A DNA stretch of 64,000 bases from Austropuccinia psidii (taxonomy: Eukaryota; Basidiomycota; Pucciniomycetes; Pucciniales; Sphaerophragmiaceae): assembly GCA_023105745.1 (NCBI GenBank), contig JALGQZ010000011.1, positions 26,952,112-27,016,111 of the forward strand. Reading direction: 5' to 3'. Shown piece after piece: positions 62,613 through 64,000 of the stretch. Below the pieces are notes generated by a model that was not told where the DNA came from, did not search any database, and saw nothing but the letters and a program-made list of their open reading frames with translations. The position numbers and the translations under genes were made by a program. Numbering within the stretch: position 1 is the first letter of the stretch; each line of letters opens with the position of its first letter.

Positions 62613-63881
62613 TGTGAGCCTTAGAAGTATTTTTATATACCGAGAGACCACAAATAATAAAAAATGATGCAATTATAAATAAAATAAATTAACTTATATT
62701 ATAAAGTACAAACATATAAAAAATTGAAATTTTAATTATAATTAGGAATTAAAATTACTTTGAAATTCAAAATTTCAAAAATACATTTTTACTTGAAAAA
62801 ATTAAGTAAAAATGAATTTTTAACAAAACCAATAAAATTGAAAGATTTTTGGAAAAAAGATAAATAAAATTATTAGAAATTATTATCCAATAAATAAACA
62901 TGTGAAAATTATTTCACCATTGGACTCCTCATAAAAAATAAGGTGGGGTCACCTCTGGGTGAATTTCTGCAACTAAGCTCTAAATAAGCTTAAATTAAGT
63001 TTCTAGTATTTTCTGTAAAAAAGTTGAAAATCATCAAAACCTTAACTTAATTTACATCACATGTGGTGTTAACCATTAATTTTTGTGTCAAAATTGAGGT
63101 GTGGTGTGTAGCTTAGAGGTTATGAGGAATTGAAGTATTTTCAATTGAAATGTCAAAATGTGCGCATGCATCACATAAGTGAACTGTAATTTACAGATGA
63201 GGTATTTATTATTACAGTTGTGTGACTGTAAAACCCAATTGAATTGAATTTGTAAATTACAAGTATATTACATGATGAGGAATTAAAGAAAAAATAAATT
63301 GGAAAGATTGATTCTGGGGGAAAAGGAATTTTGGCTTTAAGGGGGAGCCAGACCCCCCAATTCCTTTCTGAAAGTCTTGAGATGTAAAAATTGCAAAAGA
63401 TAATCACTTTTTACCTGTAATTGAGTCACAGTGTCTGTGTCTCAATTGATTATGAGGTTTTGATTATAACCATGGGAGTTTTAACTGTTTCCAAGAGGGT
63501 AAAACTACCGTTAAGTTAAAACAATCACAGTAAAAACAGCTTCAACTTGTTTTGATGCCTCTTACACACATTATGACGTGTTTTGAAGTCTTAAAGCCAG
63601 GTATTACTATAGCCATGGGGGATTTAAGGGTACAAAATGACTGAAAATAGCAAAACATGGCTAAAACTAGCCCTTTTTTGGTCCAAACCAGGGTTAAATG
63701 ATGCCATAATTGGCTTTTCTGTTGTAAGAGTGTTTTTAACAACTTGAAAGAGTAAATTAACCTCTTGAGTAAGAAAATTGGTGGCTATAAAAGAATGTCT
63801 ACCTATCCCCTCTTTTTTCTTCATGTTAGAATCTTTTCCTTTTATGATTAGCTTAAAAGCGGCTAAACAAATCAATGAAAG
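62613..63881 (+). repeat. LTR-C copy interrupted by another LTR-C
   Basis: It begins TGTGAGCCTTAGAAGTATTTT and follows the GY4 5' LTR through its TATA box region (TATAAAAG about 63786) to AAACAAATCAATGAAAG. There the next LTR-C starts. It covers about 1.27 kb of the 1.8 kb LTR. The remainder should lie beyond the window. Confidence 0.8.
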
Positions 63882-64000
63882 TGTGAGCCTTAGAGGTAAT
63901 TTCATATACCCAAAAGACCACAAATATAAAAAATAACATATTAATATAAATAAAATAAATTTATTTATATTATTAAAATAAAAATCAAAATATAAATATA
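63882..64000 (+). repeat. Start of an LTR-C nested in another, runs off the window
   Basis: TGTGAGCCTTAGAGGTAATTTCATATACC repeats the LTR-C start 1.27 kb into the previous copy, in the same orientation. The left flank GAAAG (63877-63881) would be the target duplication to look for downstream. Confidence 0.75.

Noticed and set aside
53889..63923. Matching open frames in LTR-C copies (53889-54113 plus, 63624-63923 minus)
   Set aside because: They lie antisense over the LTR promoter and R region, differ in frame and stops between copies, and are absent in the 36040 and 41145 copies. They are similar only because the LTR DNA is similar.

Overview
The window reads as nuclear DNA of a filamentous fungus, most likely a rust fungus (Pucciniales). 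It is very AT-rich and almost filled with old, nested LTR retrotransposons of the Ty3/gypsy class. It holds one recognisable host gene, a CNOT4/Not4-type RING E3 ligase with five short introns (66-101 bp) and visibly higher GC than its surroundings. From memory the gag and pol proteins resemble those annotated in Austropuccinia psidii (myrtle rust). I could not check this, so the species call is an inference.

Left part, 1-22.3 kb. A decayed but complete Ty3/gypsy chromovirus (GY1, 1842-13193) has 5' LTR, primer site, gag, protease, RT, RNase H, integrase with chromodomain, polypurine tract and 3' LTR. Its 3' LTR is split by a 1.4 kb solo LTR of a second family (LTR-B) with a perfect 5-bp target duplication. 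Next come a gag-protease element without pol (GY2, about 13478-19853, LTR-B ends) and an antisense gag-protease remnant (GY3, 19854-22265).

Middle part, 22.3-44.2 kb. There are no genes. Two inverted copies of a non-coding repeat (E1, E2) lie here. E1 contains a 2.6 kb probable solo LTR (D1) and a related LTR (D2) abuts E2. D1 and D2 contain tandem repeats. Three copies of a further family (LTR-C) are present, one with an exact TCACT target duplication. The rest is AT-rich DNA in which I recognise nothing.

Host gene, 44231-47587 minus: a Not4-like protein of 974 codons assembled from six exons, with RING, RRM and CCCH finger followed by a long low-complexity tail. It would act in the Ccr4-Not complex in mRNA decay and co-translational quality control.

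Right part, 47.6-64 kb. A fourth gypsy element (GY4) starts with a full LTR-C and a primer site at 50785. Its gag is interrupted by an antisense solo LTR-C (perfect AACTG duplication), and it ends in the protease, where it meets a truncated antisense LTR-B. Beyond lie decayed DNA, a Mutator-like (MULE) transposase pseudogene (61379-62575) and two nested LTR-C copies running off the end. I see no rRNA, tRNA or CRISPR feature. Only the Not4 gene looks functional. Letters A-E and names GY1-GY4 are local labels.
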